A DNA stretch of 64,000 nt from positions 1 to 64,000 of the forward strand of contig CAXIWS010000676.1 in assembly GCA_964036195.1 (NCBI GenBank), read 5' to 3'. The stretch's first letter is position 1. Each line of letters opens with the position of its first letter. The notes under the pieces were generated by a model. The model made no database searches, was not told where the DNA came from, and saw only the letters and a list, made by a program, of their open reading frames with translations. The DNA comes from Sphaerolaimus hirsutus. Its lineage: Eukaryota > Nematoda > Chromadorea > Monhysterida > Sphaerolaimidae. Shown piece after piece: positions 22,633-33,009 of the stretch. Both the position numbers and the translations under genes were made by a program.

Positions 22633-25208
22633 CCTATGCATTTACATCCGCGCCGGCGCAGGCACCAAAAAGCCCACCCCTCGCACGCGTTAGTAAATCG
22701 GGACGCACGCAATCGACCAATCGACGCACGTGATGTGATGTAATACCTTTGACGTTGCCGCCATGGCGAGTGGGGGATTATGGGGCTAGTGATAATCCGC
22801 GCAAATGAACTTCCAATTGATTCATATTTTTATGCACCAGATGCCATGGTGCCGCAACTGTATTTATCTAATTATCTTATAAAAATGTAAACATTTACAT
22901 CAATATTTTTCGTCGCCATGGCGTTGGTGCCAGTTGTGGCGCCATGGCATGGTTGCCAGTTGCAATTTAAGTATTGCAGTAATTTACATGTCAAGGCGTT
23001 AATTATGCAGCTGTTTTAACATTCACTTTGTATGAATTGTAAAAAAACATAAGAACAGGTGCTGCGCAGTAGCTTTTTACGGATACCGTATAATAGAACA
23101 GTGCCATTCTATTTTTTCATCAACATGTTTTATTGCCGTTCTATTGGAGCTGGAGGCTGCTGTTCTATTTTTTCACACATTTTCCCCACATTCTGGCATC
23201 CTATTAGAAAAAATACGGTATTTATGCATTTGCGGTAACAATTTACCGATCTAAAAACGTGTGCTGCCGCTGCGCAGTAGACAAAAGTATCTATTTGTGT
23301 ATTGAATTAGGTATTCAAATAATGGAAATGTATTCGGGTGGTAAATATGCACACGCAAAGCAAATGGCAAACACAAATGCACGCAAACACGTACGCAGCC
23401 ACGCAGCAGGGGCCTATCCATGTCATCTTTTTCCCCTATGGGAAAATCTATTTCATCTATGGAATGATCCCCCCCCTCGATTAGTTCTCCCTCAAAAAGT
23501 CTGACGAAATAATAATCCCCCAGGGGGATTATTCAAGCAAATACGGTACATAAAAGTTGTTTACATTTCACGTGCACATGCGTAATTACATTTGCGTTTT
23601 ACATTTTACATAACTTTTGACACTTTGCAGTTTGCATGACATTTGACATTTTATAGGACAGTTTACATGACTTTTGACACTTTGCATGACATTTTAACAT
23701 AATTTACACATTTTACATTTTAGTTGGAAATCAGACTGGTGGTCAGGCAGGAGTCAGGACAGGACTCAGATCAGAATGTTCAGACTATCAAAGACGCTGG
23801 CTGGCTGACTCACTATTTTTTTTTTCCATTAATGTAAACAAACATTTTTCTGTACAACGTTTCAAAAGTTATGTGTTTCTGTTGGTTATTCCATTTTGTG
23901 CGAGATAATCACATTTTTGTATTAGAAATCTTTCAAACAGTATCTTGTTTGTTGTTTATTTCACAAAGTTTTCTGCCTTTACCAAAGCGTTTTGTTGCTT
24001 GTGCCAAAGCAAGAAGAATGACGTCATAAACTGCGGTTCACTCAAAAATGTACGAATGACTGCTTATAGACCTAAGTTCAATTTACTTATATGAACTCGG
24101 CTTTTTAGTACCCCATGATCACTCATGTTCCTAAATTTGATATCAGGAAAGCGGAAACAATCGACTTTTGAGCGCATAGAAAAATCTGTCTGCGAAAAAT
24201 AAAACAAATGTGTCGTTTCGACTGATTTCCCTATTTTTTCTCTAGTAGAAGCTAGCTAGCGAAGTGATTTGACCCACGTTTAGGTCCGAGTGATTCTTCC
24301 CCAGTTTTTTATTGAAAATGTCTAATATGACATGTGTACTTGTAGATTTTGATTTATTTTGCTAATTTTCACGTTTTTAATTGCTATTTCCGTCTGTATA
24401 CATGGTTATGTACCAATTTGTCTATACCTCCTGGCACGATGCCAAGACATCATACGGCATGATTACCGCGTGGAAAATTTTTTGATGTTTGTGTAACCCA
24501 CTCCCCCCCCCCCCCCCCGCCCCACCGACCGTGTTTTTAATTTCTTTCAAAAGTATCCCTCACTTTCAGGCAAAAACTACACTTGGTACAAATTAATATC
24601 ACTATTCTACTTCACCGATTTCCCACCCTATTAATTGTTTGAAAATCTCCGCGGAGGCGTTTGGTTGGAATTTTAATTATATTGTAATTGCTGCTGCCGC
24701 AGTTTTTACGATGATAGACTTGTTTCAGGTTATTGGATTGGACTAAACTTTTCAGTGGGATTTCACCTGGGGCCCGTATTTTTTTACCCAGACCTAGTGA
24801 TTGATGTAAAAAGCGTCTGTACTTTGACGCCAAGCGACAAAAGCGCCAATGGCGCCATGCTGTTTGGATTATGCGCTGTTTGGATTCTGAGCTTTCCCCC
24901 TTTTTACGATCGCTACGCGTTTTGCAGTGCGATCTGTGCGCCGCTGTGCTGCGTCAGAAGGTCATTTACGGCGCCAAGGAGAAGTGATTATTTATTCAAC
25001 CCTTCCATAAAGGCTGGTGTGTGGGGGATTTTGGGGCTGGACGGTGAAGGTGAATTAATACCACGGGCCACTGTCCAGCATTGTTCAGCTGCGTGTAGGC
25101 AGGCACACCCCGGTGAGGTGGAGGTAATTGCCACCCACCAGGAGAGACAGGATGTAATGGCCCAGCTCTCCCTAGGTTCCCTGGTGTGCCTAGTAAGACC
25201 CTGCAAAA
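22633..25208. other. Repeat-rich stretch without assignable gene
   Basis: Contains GGCGCCATGGCA blocks near 22910-22960 and 24835-24860, a CCGTATT-type fragment (about 23465-23548, ending AAGCAAATACGGTA), a TGACACTTTGCATGACATTT repeat fragment (23625-23720) and a C17 run at 24506. A frame near 24405-24490 (+), YTSWHDAKTSYGMITAW, and one near 24755-25200 (+) have some protein character but no defensible exon borders. Confidence 0.35.
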
Positions 25209-25333
25209 AGCCCTGTACAATGTCAAATGTCATGCAAATTGTCAAAAGTCATGGAAAATTGCCAAGTTGCCATTTTGCAGGGCATTCTCCATGACTTTTG
25301 ACACTTTGCATGACATTTGACATTTTACAGGGC
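25209..25333. mobile_element. GCCCTGTAAA-type fold-back MITE
   Basis: GCCCTGTACAATGTCAAATG at the left is inverse to CATTTGACATTTTACAGGGC at the right, with TGACACTTTGCATGACAT repeats inside. It belongs to the family at 29196, 33.7-35.0 kb and 38.5 kb. Confidence 0.65.
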
Positions 25334-26658
25334 GTTTCGCAGGTTCTGGGATTGGCACCTGTGGGTGGGACGTGGGATCAGTGCTTTTACTACTGTGTGT
25401 AGGTAGGTAAGTGCCTAGGTAGTTTTGCATAGGTAAGTAGCTAAATTGATTATCTCCATATTGGCTGATGTGCAGTGTGCTGTACTGTGTTACACTGTGT
25501 CTATGTATATAGTCGAGGGCCGTTTTTGGTAGGATTGTTTTACATTGTTGTTGCGTGAACTTTAGTGCCCAGGTATGATTGAATTAGTGACAGCGTGTGA
25601 CTGCGAGTAATTAGTCATGAAATAGTATGTATGATAAATGCCCTAATTAAATACCTGTTCCCTCCCCGCCCCCGGTAATGCGTGCATGCAGTGTGCACAT
25701 CTGTTCTGTTTCTGCTGGCAGCTGGCGTCTGTTTCCATTAGATGGTAACCGTACCCATACTCTGGTACACAGGTGTTGACTGCTTTCCTTGTGCAAACAT
25801 AGCACTGATTTTCACATAGGTCATCGTAGCGTTGGCCGATGTTTTTTTAACAACAACGTTTTTTTTAAAAACATGACGTCCGGAATGTTCAAAAAAAACA
25901 TTGGCTGAAATGTTTAGTACCAAACCAAGCACTAGGTATTGTGCAAAATTTTTGCGCACAAGAGCGCAATTTCACACTGTTTTAAAAAAGCGCTTTTTCC
26001 AAAAAATGTCAATACGTTACTCAAAAAGCTCCCAATTACGGTTATGAGTGAATATATAAAAAATCCCGAAATTTTTTGGGATCCCGTTTGGTCCCTATAT
26101 CTGATCGGAACTTTTGTTTGAAGATTAGTGGAATGTTTGCACAAGGAAAGCTGTCGTGTCGACGTCAAGTCGACGACTGTGTTTACTGGGGCGCGCTATT
26201 TTTTACTAACTTGTTGTAACTTTTGTAAAGTGCGCTTTTTACGCGAAAAATTAGGCAGTTTACTACTTTATTTGTAAAATGCACGATGAATTATGCAAGT
26301 TTATATTTAATGTGAAGTTTTGCATTTATTGAATACCATCGCAATAAATTTAATCAGGGAAAATTACTAGGGCATCTACTTCCATCAACACAACCAATGC
26401 ATACCAACGTTGAGGAACATGTGGATTATCGATAAATTTAGTAGCTGCATTGCGACTTCGGTGGAAATTGAAATGGCGAGATATATACTGTACAATTATT
26501 GTATGCTATATCTGTGATAGTTTTCAAAATTTCAAATTAAAACTGTCATTAAGTTACATTGAAATAAAATTGAATCATTCAACTGACATGATTCATTTGA
26601 ATTTGATTTTTGTTTTCACCGAGGTCGCGGTATAATAACGAGGTATAGCAAAAGCAAT
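25334..26658. other. Diverged hAT-core sequence, no gene
   Basis: About 25830-26125 contains GTTGGCCGATGTTTTTTTAA, CTAGGTATTGTGCAAAATTT and TTGCGCACAAGAGCGCAA. These are pieces of the TAGGGATGGCC hAT family without clean ends. The remainder is AT-rich with no supported exon. Confidence 0.4.
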
Positions 26659-27072
26659 TACCGTATTACCTCGAAATACCCCCATGGGGTTTATTATTTC
26701 GCCAGCAAACTTTGAGGGGGGGGGGGATTACGTCAGAAATTTTCGTAAGGATAGTAGTTAATGGTAGGCAGTTGCATACCCAAAACAGGTAATAAATGTG
26801 TCCAAACAGGATATATTTGGACATAAAAACATAGATAGCTACACAAACTGATCCATCTGTAGCTGCATGCAATGCAAATTAACCGTAATATACATCATGT
26901 ACATTGCATACATGACGTATTTATTATGTACATAACATACATCATTCCGAAGGGGGGGGGGTATTTCAAGGGGGGGGGGGTTATTATTTCCCCAGCCCAT
27001 TTTGAGGGGGGGGGGTTAATGCGAGGGGGGGGGGGTTAATTGAAGGGGGGGGTGATTCGAGGTAATACGATA
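26659..27072. mobile_element. CCGTATT-family MITE
   Basis: TACCGTATTACCTCGAAATA at the left and GATTCGAGGTAATACGATA at the right, with G9-G11 tracts. The core shares ATGTACATTGCATACAT with the copy at 7596. It lies 3' of the stop codon of the minus-strand gene ending at 27246. Confidence 0.7.
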
Positions 27073-27245
27073 ACCAAACCCGCATATTGCACATTTGTAG
27101 TTGATTGTCAGGATGTCAGCGCGTATGCGCAATATTAGTATTGTGCTGTGCACTGTGCTGTATGTACAACGCCAAAAATATGAAACCTTTTCTTATGTGC
27201 AATACGACGTTTGGGCAATAATTACGTAGTAGGGTCTCAAAACAA

Positions 27246-27467
27246 TTATTCCGAGTCCATCCCAGAGCAGGAACTTGTCCTGGATCTTGTCAGGATTCTA
27301 CCGCTTATAGTAGGTACTGGCAATGATGGCGATACCCCGGCTGCACTCAATCGGGGGATCTGTTTAGCACGTTGGGTTTTTTCTTGCCCGCGCAAATTGT
27401 CCCGATTTGCGCGTGCGAGTGGAGATTGTCTGTAGAGAAGCTCGTCCTGCAGTTCTCTCATTGCGAC
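27246..27467 (-). CDS. Terminal exon 7, 73 codons plus stop
   Basis: Acceptor CATGCAATGCAG|GTC, TAA stop at 27248-27246. Encodes VAMRELQDELLYRQSPLARA, RGQEKTQRAKQIPRL and the C-terminus SRTSSCSGMDSE. The basic RAKQIPRL and RILTRSRTSS stretches could be nuclear localisation or phosphorylation sites. No AATAAA was noted directly downstream; the MITE at 26659 follows about 170 bases on. Confidence 0.58.
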   Translation of the reverse strand, partial: VAMRELQDELLYRQSPLARANRDNLRGQEKTQRAKQIPRLSAAGVSPSLPVPTISGRILTRSRTSSCSGMDSE

Positions 27468-30400
27468 CTGCATTGCATGTAAGTGTAGGCCATGGTTGTA
27501 AATTTGTAACGGTGGGGCTTGATTGGATGAATGGAACTGGAAGCAATTGATTATTCCCAATTGACAATTGCTCTCCAGGATTTTGACCCTCGCGCTTAAG
27601 TACATAAAATAGCACTTTTTCTCGTTGCACCATGAAATATAAATTACACATCTTTACAATTACACACCATTAGAATTCCTCCAGAGGGGCTGATAACTGA
27701 AATACCGTATTTACTCGAATAATTCCCCCGGGGAATTTTGTTTTCGTCAGACATTTTTGAGGGGGGAACTATTCAAGTGAGGGGATTGTTATTTTGTTAA
27801 AATTTTTAGCCATGATTCTATCACACTAAATACACATCCTGTTTCCATTGGTGGTGCACACTTTCATCTTTGAACACCCGATGCACTGCATTTGCATTCA
27901 GTGAATCAAACCACCTTTTGCTTGGGTTGACTTATTCGATTGTTTTTGAAATAAATGTGCATTACATACCCTCCATCATTGGGGGGGGGGTTATTCAAGT
28001 GGGGCAATTATTTTTTCCTGACTCGCCTAACAGGGGGGAATTATTCGAGTAAATACGGTAATTCTATGGGGGGGGGGGGTAAATTACCTCTCTCTTTTTG
28101 TCCTCGTCTTCAGGCTCAGGGTCTGAATTTTCATTAAATTCAGAATCAGATGACACCGCCGCATCCCAATCCGTTTCTGATAGCTCCTGCATGAGCGTGC
28201 TCCCGCTGAGCGTTCGATTTCGGTGTCCCGGGTCGGCGTTCGTGTTTTCCCCAGTAGGGCCAGCGGGTTCGTCAATACGCTGCAAAATTCAGAAGCATTA
28301 TACTTATGTTCAAATGCATTGCAAGCTAGCTCATATACCCTGGCTGACACTCGCTCAACTAGTGAGTATACATTAGTGTTTTTTCACTGTCTTTAACAAA
28401 AATTTTCCGTCATTTTTTGTGTAAAAGCCTCCGCTGATAATTAGGGATGGCCAAAAATGTTTTTAACGACCATGTTTAAAAAAAGCGTTAAAATGTTTTT
28501 TCAATAAATTAAACACTTTTAAAAGCTCCCAAATATGTAGGGTGTCAACAATAACTTTTACGGAAACGGAAAAAATTTTGCACTTGCCGGAAAATGGCAA
28601 TACCGAAATGAAATATTTATTTTCAGCGACCAGGGCACTATTTCATATGTTGATATTTGATCCATGACAAAAAATACTCCCTACTCCCTGTTGCACCGTG
28701 AAACAATCAAACCCGCAAAGTTTATGTTTTGGTCGCTTTTGACGACCAGGCTAAATAGATAGCCCAGTATCACGAGCTTTTGGGTGATGATATCCACAAG
28801 GGGGACACTCCTGTTCGCTGGCCAGAACAGGTAGGTCAACCTTTCTTTTATTTGCAAGTTGGGGTGAAAAACTCCAATGAAAAGCTAAAGCTCGGTGAGC
28901 CATTTTAAGACCTAAAATTTCAGCTATGCACTGACCTCAGGCATCTGTTCGGTGGGCTCGGTCCCACCGACGACAACCGACTTGACTTTTTCGCCATTCA
29001 GTTCGTGGATGCTCGAGCCAGTGATGGTAGACTCAGCATTGATACTGCCGTTGCCCTCAGTCTCTGGCACGCTGCAGTTTCCAGTTTCCGACTTGTCGTT
29101 TATAGGCGATTCCATTTCATCCTGAGGTTGTTTACTAGCTTAAAAACCCTGTTTACGGCTACACACAAGGTCTAGGATGCGGCCAGGGGGCAGTCCCAAG
29201 CCATGTAAAGTGTAAAGTAAAGTGTCAAATGCAAAGTAAAGTGTCAATCAAAACAAAAAAGAAAAGATTTTATTACTGAACTGTGCATGACAATTGACAC
29301 TTTACTTTGCATTAGACTTTACATTTGACACTTTACTTTACACTTTACAGGGCTTGGGATTGCCACCAGGGTACGGGTGGGCCGCCGTCCCTGTTTCCAG
29401 GCCACATGGAAAAAATGCCAAAAATAGCACTTTCCTATAGCGATTCTGTACGTATTTTCAAAAACTTTTGCGTGCAAGCGCGCTTTCCAACACCTTGTGG
29501 TCTACGTTTTTACTTATTACGTTTCAAGACTAAGAGTATAAAAAATTATGTGACAAATTATCAGATGCGGTGCCTGTATTATAATGTATTTGTGTACTTA
29601 TCTAGTACGTATTGTCGCCAACCCCAACATGCCAATAACGCCATGGTGCCGGATAGATTTTTGCATTATTTCTCCAGTCAATATCGATAATGGCACTCAC
29701 AAGTTCTGATTCATTAGGCTCCTGATCCTCATGAATCACTGATCCCATGTTGATAGCAGCTTTTGCCACTTTTCCAACTTTTTTCTTCAGCGCGCGCGCC
29801 CTCTTTGCGCTATCTTTGGTGATATCCGCTAGTTTCTGAAAAAGTGCATTTATTTAGCATACCGTATCTGTAGGTAGGTAGAATGTAGCTAGGTAGGATC
29901 CCGACTAGTGATGGAAAATACCAGGACTTTGGCGTCAAGCGCTAAAAACGCCATGGCGCTTTTCCAAACACAAGCGCCAATTGCGCCAGAGCAAAATAGC
30001 GCCAGCGCCAGGCGTTTTGTTCCTGGCGCCAGGCAAAATTAGCGCCAAACGCCAAAAACGTCATGGCGCTTTTCATGGGTGTGGGTGGCGCCAACAGCAA
30101 TATAGCGCCAAGCGCCATGACGCTTTTTGCTTTGGCGCTAGCGCCAGCGCCATGGCGCTTTTCCATCACTAATCCCGACTAGGGATGGCCGAAAATGTTT
30201 TTAATGACCCTCTTTAAAAAAACAACGTTTTTTAAAAATTCAAAAATTTTTCTTCAAGCTCCCAAAATATGGTTATGGGTAGGGTTGGAAAAAAATCAAT
30301 TTTTTCAAATGCCTAGATTTAAAAAAAATCAATTTAAAAAAAATATATGATTTTTTAAAATTAAAATCAGTTTTTTTCAATTGTCCAAAATTGGGGTATA

Positions 30401-32849
30401 GAGAGAAAATATGTGTATGTTAAGTGTCAGACAATGTCTTGTTATGTCTATTGTGGTCATATTATGATTGTGGAGTCATGGGATAGCATTATAGGCAGTG
30501 ATTTCTTTCAAAAATATCTATTTTTACCTTGACTTATTACAAATATCGCCTTTTGTCGAACATTCATGACTTCAAGTGAAGTTCAGCATGGAATAGTGCT
30601 TAAATAATGTTGTAAGATAAGGTTAATACATTGACAGTGATGTTACACACATTAGAACAATGTGGGAGCGCATTGGCAAGATATTATATACTACACTTGC
30701 ATATCACGGCTTATTATTACACAGTAGCATGAATAAATGGAAGCTTTTACACTAAAAATGCCCCAAAACCCATGAAAACACTACCAATGGTAATGTGTAT
30801 GAGAAATTGCGCGCTTGCGCACAAAAAATGCAAAATACCTAGTCGAAGTCCACCAGAAAATTTGCCTTTTGATTTTTTTAAATTAAAATCAGATTCCACC
30901 CTTTGATTTTTTTAAAAAAGATAAGATTTTTTGAAAAAATCAGTTTAAAAAATCAAGTGCCGAGGCCGCACCTAGTTATGGGTCAACATATACAGGTAAA
31001 TCAGTACTTTGGGATGTCAAATATTGCCATAGAATTGCTGTCGAGCCATGGGATAGCATAATAAGTGGTGATTTTTGTCAAAAGTACCGATTTTTGTCGA
31101 CTTGTTGTTGTTACATATATTGCTTTTTGTCGAATGTTCGTGAGGAAAAAAATTGGGTAGAAACTCAAGCAAGAAGATTAAAAAAATTTACAAAAAATAT
31201 GAATTTTTTACAATTTTACAAATATATGAATTTTTTTACAATTTTACAAAAAATATAAATTTGTTTTGAAATTTTCCATTATATTTCATTTCTTGTTATT
31301 CTTAAAATGTCCCATTTTATCTATTTATTTATGAGATTTTGCCAACCTTGTCCATGACTTTGACTACTTCGTGACTTTGAATACATTGACAGTGATGATT
31401 CACACTGTAGCAGTAAGTGGGAGCACATTGGCTGGATATTACCTATATACTACGCTCACATATCACGAAAAAAAACATTTCAGACGTCTTGTTTAAAAAA
31501 ATACTGTTTAAAAAACATCGGCCAACCCTAGGCGTGTCCCGAAGTGTCGGCCTTCCGCGCGATTTGGTAGCGGTGCTGGTGCTTGCAGTTGCACTGCCCC
31601 TCGAGCCAGTGCTGCTACAACTGTTTCGGCTGCTACTTCGGCTTCGGCTTTGGGTGCTTGTGCGGCTGCTCCTGCTAGTCGCCCTGACGCATGTAGTTTT
31701 GCGCTTCTTCACAGCGTCATTCCGATCCCGGGGTCTGTTCTGTAATTGTGTTTTGTGCAATAAATGTGTTAAACATCATTTCAAAAGTTTTATTTAAAAA
31801 GTTTATCAATCGACTAGGGATAGAGAAACAATTTTTATATTGTTTTATTGGTTTATTTTGAAAAGCAATGTGTTTTTTTCAAAAGTGGTTTAAATATGGC
31901 ATTTTCTTCAAAAGCTTTCATTTTCGGAGTCCTAAATCTGGTCATGACTCAACAGTCAATATCTCTTGTTGATGTTTTAAAAAACGGTTTCGATGGTCGG
32001 GTTTTAAAAAACAAACAAAAAAAAAAACGGTCATCCCTAAAGCCGACCTTCTTTGTGCCTGGCTTTGACGGTAACTTCGATGGTTTTTCCAACAGGTTTC
32101 GTTTTGACTTTTGCTTTATCTGCTTCTCTAGCGCCAGTTTGTACCCGGTGCTATGCATGGCGGCAGGCAAAAGTACATCCTGCGTGACAGGGGTTATGAA
32201 TAACCGTCAAATAATAATTGTAACTTTTTCGGGGGGGGGGATTATTCGAGGGGGAGTTATTATTTTATGAAAATATTCAGGAATTCATGCAATGAGATCA
32301 ACGCTAGTGTGCATCAACTGCGAAATTAAATAATTATTGTAATGAACACATACATATTTACATCTTTGGCGTTTTTCCCACCCATCAAAGAGGGGGTTAA
32401 TTTTGTCTCAGTAAGCTAGCATGGGGGTATTCGAGGAGGGACTCATTCGAGGAATTACGGTAAATACTGTATAATGAACAAACCGATGATCTCTTCTGAT
32501 CAATGTGGTGTCGTGTTGCCGGGTTTCTATCATTTCCGACGTTGTACTCCTTCACATCCCGCGTATCGTGTGTCAGGAATGAGTCAACACCATGATCAGC
32601 TTTCATTCCATGTAAACGCAAAACCTCGTAGCATTCACTTCTGCTAAATCCATTTGCTGCCAAGCTCAAAGTTTGAGCAGGATGTACGAGCTTGATATCT
32701 GACAGCTCCTGTTTTTCTTTTGGCGTGCCACTGGCGGACTGGCCTTGCCTCTGCCGCTTAGGGTTCTCTTGCGATTTTGTTTGTGCCGCTGGTGCCAGTG
32801 TGGCTTTGCTCGATGATGGTGTGCACTTGTCGCTGTCAATGGCGGTGGC
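27246..32849 (-). CDS. Seven-exon gene of unknown function, all junctions phase 0
   Basis: Transcript order: 32849-32484, 32179-32048, 31739-31527, 29835-29701, 29121-28936, 28279-28088, 27467-27246 (TAA). Each internal exon is a multiple of three (122, 44, 71, 45, 62 and 64 codons), and the last has 73 codons plus stop, giving at least 481 residues. Splice borders are GT-AG throughout. The encoded protein is hydrophilic and probably intrinsically disordered, with blocks that are Ser/Gln-rich, Lys-rich, Ser/Arg-rich, basic and then acidic. No membrane segment or signal peptide is seen, and a nuclear protein is the natural guess. The 5' start is not found; the first listed exon has an AG acceptor in frame, so upstream exons are likely. 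Consistent phase and coding-like codons support a real gene. I recognise no family. Confidence 0.62.
27703..28060. mobile_element. CCGTATT-family MITE, CGAATAATTCCCC variant, in intron 6
   Basis: TACCGTATTTACTCGAATAA to TTATTCGAGTAAATACGGTA with TA borders. The subterminal motif is AATTCCCC in place of AAATACCCC, which defines a subfamily. It almost fills the intron between 28088 and 27467. Confidence 0.75.
28088..28279 (-). CDS. Exon 6, 64 codons, acidic
   Basis: Acceptor AATTTTGCAG|CGT, donor GAG|GTAATT. Encodes RIDEPAGPTGENTNADPGHR, LMQELSETDWDAAVSSDSEF and an acidic end DPEPEDEDKKRE. A poly-G tract and a CCGTATT MITE lie immediately inside the downstream intron. Confidence 0.62.
28442..28560. 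repeat. TAGGGATGGCC hAT fragment in intron 5
   Basis: Starts TAGGGATGGCCAAAAATGTT and continues with GTTTAAAAAAAGCGTTAAAA; no right end nearby. A GCGTGCAAGCGCGC core piece lies at 29467 on the other side of exon 5, so the element may be split or deleted. Confidence 0.45.
28768..28830 (+). CDS. Weak 21-codon exon candidate on the opposite strand in intron 5
   Basis: Bounded by AGCCCAG|TAT and a good donor CAG|GTAGGT, phase 0. Encodes YHELLGDDIHKGDTPVRWPE plus Q. The acceptor has no clear pyrimidine tract and no partner exon on + was found, so this is either a leftover of another gene or chance. Confidence 0.22.
28936..29121 (-). CDS. Exon 5, 62 codons, Ser/Glu/Gly-rich
   Basis: Acceptor CAACCTCAG|GAT, donor GAG|GTCAGT. 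Encodes DEMESPINDKSETGNCSVPE, then a Ser/Thr/Asn-rich section, VKSVVVGGTEPTEQMPE at the end. Low complexity, probably disordered. Confidence 0.6.
29196..29368. mobile_element. GCCCTGTAAA-type fold-back MITE in intron 4
   Basis: CAGTCCCAAGCCATGTAAAG at the left is inverse to CTTTACAGGGCTTGGGATTG at the right. Between them are direct AAAGTAAAGTGTCAAATGC units and the central AAAAGATTTTATTACTGAAC. Same family as the triplet at 33.7-35.0 kb. Confidence 0.7.
29701..29835 (-). CDS. Exon 4, 45 codons, basic helix-like
   Basis: Acceptor CTTTTTCAG|AAA and consensus donor CTT|GTGAGT. Encodes KLADITKDSAKRARALKKKV, an alanine/lysine-rich likely helix, then an acidic tail HEDQEPNESEL. One of the best-defined exons of the gene. 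Confidence 0.62.
29906..30171. mobile_element. hAT-like MITE, GCGCCA type
   Basis: Ends TAGTGATGGAAAA and TTTTCCATCACTA, a perfect 13-bp inverted repeat, flanked by ATCCCGAC at 29898-29905 and 30172-30179. Almost the entire 266 bp is GGCGC/AGCGCCATGGCGCTTTT motifs in both orientations. A truncated relative is at about 39337-39405. It inserted exactly beside the left end of the next element (30180). Confidence 0.88.
30180..31530. mobile_element. TAGGGATGGCC hAT-like element hosting another hAT
   Basis: Left end TAGGGATGGCCGAAAATG, right end (minus) TAGGGTTGGCCGATG. Carries the shared core (CATTGACAGTGATG, GAGCACATTGGCTGGATATT, TTTTTGTCGAATGTTCGTG). It is interrupted by the element at 30280-30974. 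No matching 8-bp flank was found (ATCCCGAC left, GGCGTGTC right), so one end may have been altered. Its right terminus provides the donor of exon 3 of the minus-strand gene. Confidence 0.6.
30280..30974. mobile_element. Nested hAT-like MITE, poly-A/T (AAAATCAATTT) type
   Basis: Left end TAGGGTTGGAAAAAAATC, right end GAGGCCGCACCTA; the right end is more diverged. Perfect 8-bp duplication GTTATGGG at 30272-30279 and 30975-30982. Subterminal regions are ATTTTTTTAAAATTAAAATC repeats. The core (GAAATTGCGCGCTTGCGCAC, ACTAAAAATGCCCCAAAACC) is homologous to those at 57100-57400 and 60380-60700. Confidence 0.82.
31527..31739 (-). CDS. Exon 3, 71 codons, Ser/Arg-rich
   Basis: Acceptor AATTACAG|AAC, donor AGG|GTTGGC. 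Encodes NRPRDRNDAVKKRK followed by a Ser/Arg/Thr-rich stretch (SRSRSSSRNSCSSTGSRGS) and KSRGRPTLRDTPR; KSRGRP resembles an AT-hook core. The donor GT lies inside a hAT terminus (TAGGGTTGGCC on minus, 31530-31520), so the transposon appears to supply the splice site. Confidence 0.55.
31813..32040. mobile_element. Short TAGGGAT hAT-like fragment in intron 2
   Basis: Left TAGGGATAGAGAAACA, right GGTCATCCCTA. Flanks CAATCGAC and AAGCCGAC match at 6 of 8 positions, a possible decayed duplication. The inside is AT-rich with TTTTAAAAAAC motifs. Confidence 0.45.
32048..32179 (-). CDS. Exon 2, 44 codons, lysine-rich
   Basis: Acceptor GTCACGCAG|GAT, donor AAG|GTCGGC. Contains ALEKQIKQKSKRNLLEKPSK and ends KPGTKK. 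A hAT terminus (TAGGGATGACC on minus) begins about ten bases into the following intron. Confidence 0.55.
32220..32462. mobile_element. CCGTATT-family MITE, truncated, in intron 1
   Basis: The right end GAGGAATTACGGTA is clear; the left end is only the G-rich tract and ATTATTCGAGGGGGAG. AT-rich core. Confidence 0.5.
32484..32849 (-). CDS. Exon 1 (of those seen), 122 codons
   Basis: Acceptor CCTACCCCAAG|GCC after a C-rich tract, donor TCG|GTTTGT. The first half is Ser/Ala/Gln-rich (KSQENPKRQRQGQSASGTPK). The second half looks folded: LSLAANGFSRSECYEVLRLH, then DSFLTHDTRDVKEYNVG. The acceptor is the weakest of the series. A longer exon reaching 32900 stays open but would break the phase-0 pattern. 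Confidence 0.55.
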
Positions 32850-33009
32850 CTTGGGGTAGGGTTGGGTGGGGTTGGTTTGGGATGATATAACTTTGGATAT
32901 CCATTTTTTTTCTCATATTAGATATTTTATATCGATACAATATGGACCCACGCAGGGGGCTCCAAGATTTTGGCCCTCGCTGGGGCTTTGGGTAGCAAAT
33001 CGCTCCTAG

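Noticed and set aside
24755..25294. 179-codon frame on +
   Set aside because: Crosses a GCGCCA block and a fold-back MITE and has no defensible exon borders. The GC-richer middle (25020-25200) was left unassigned.
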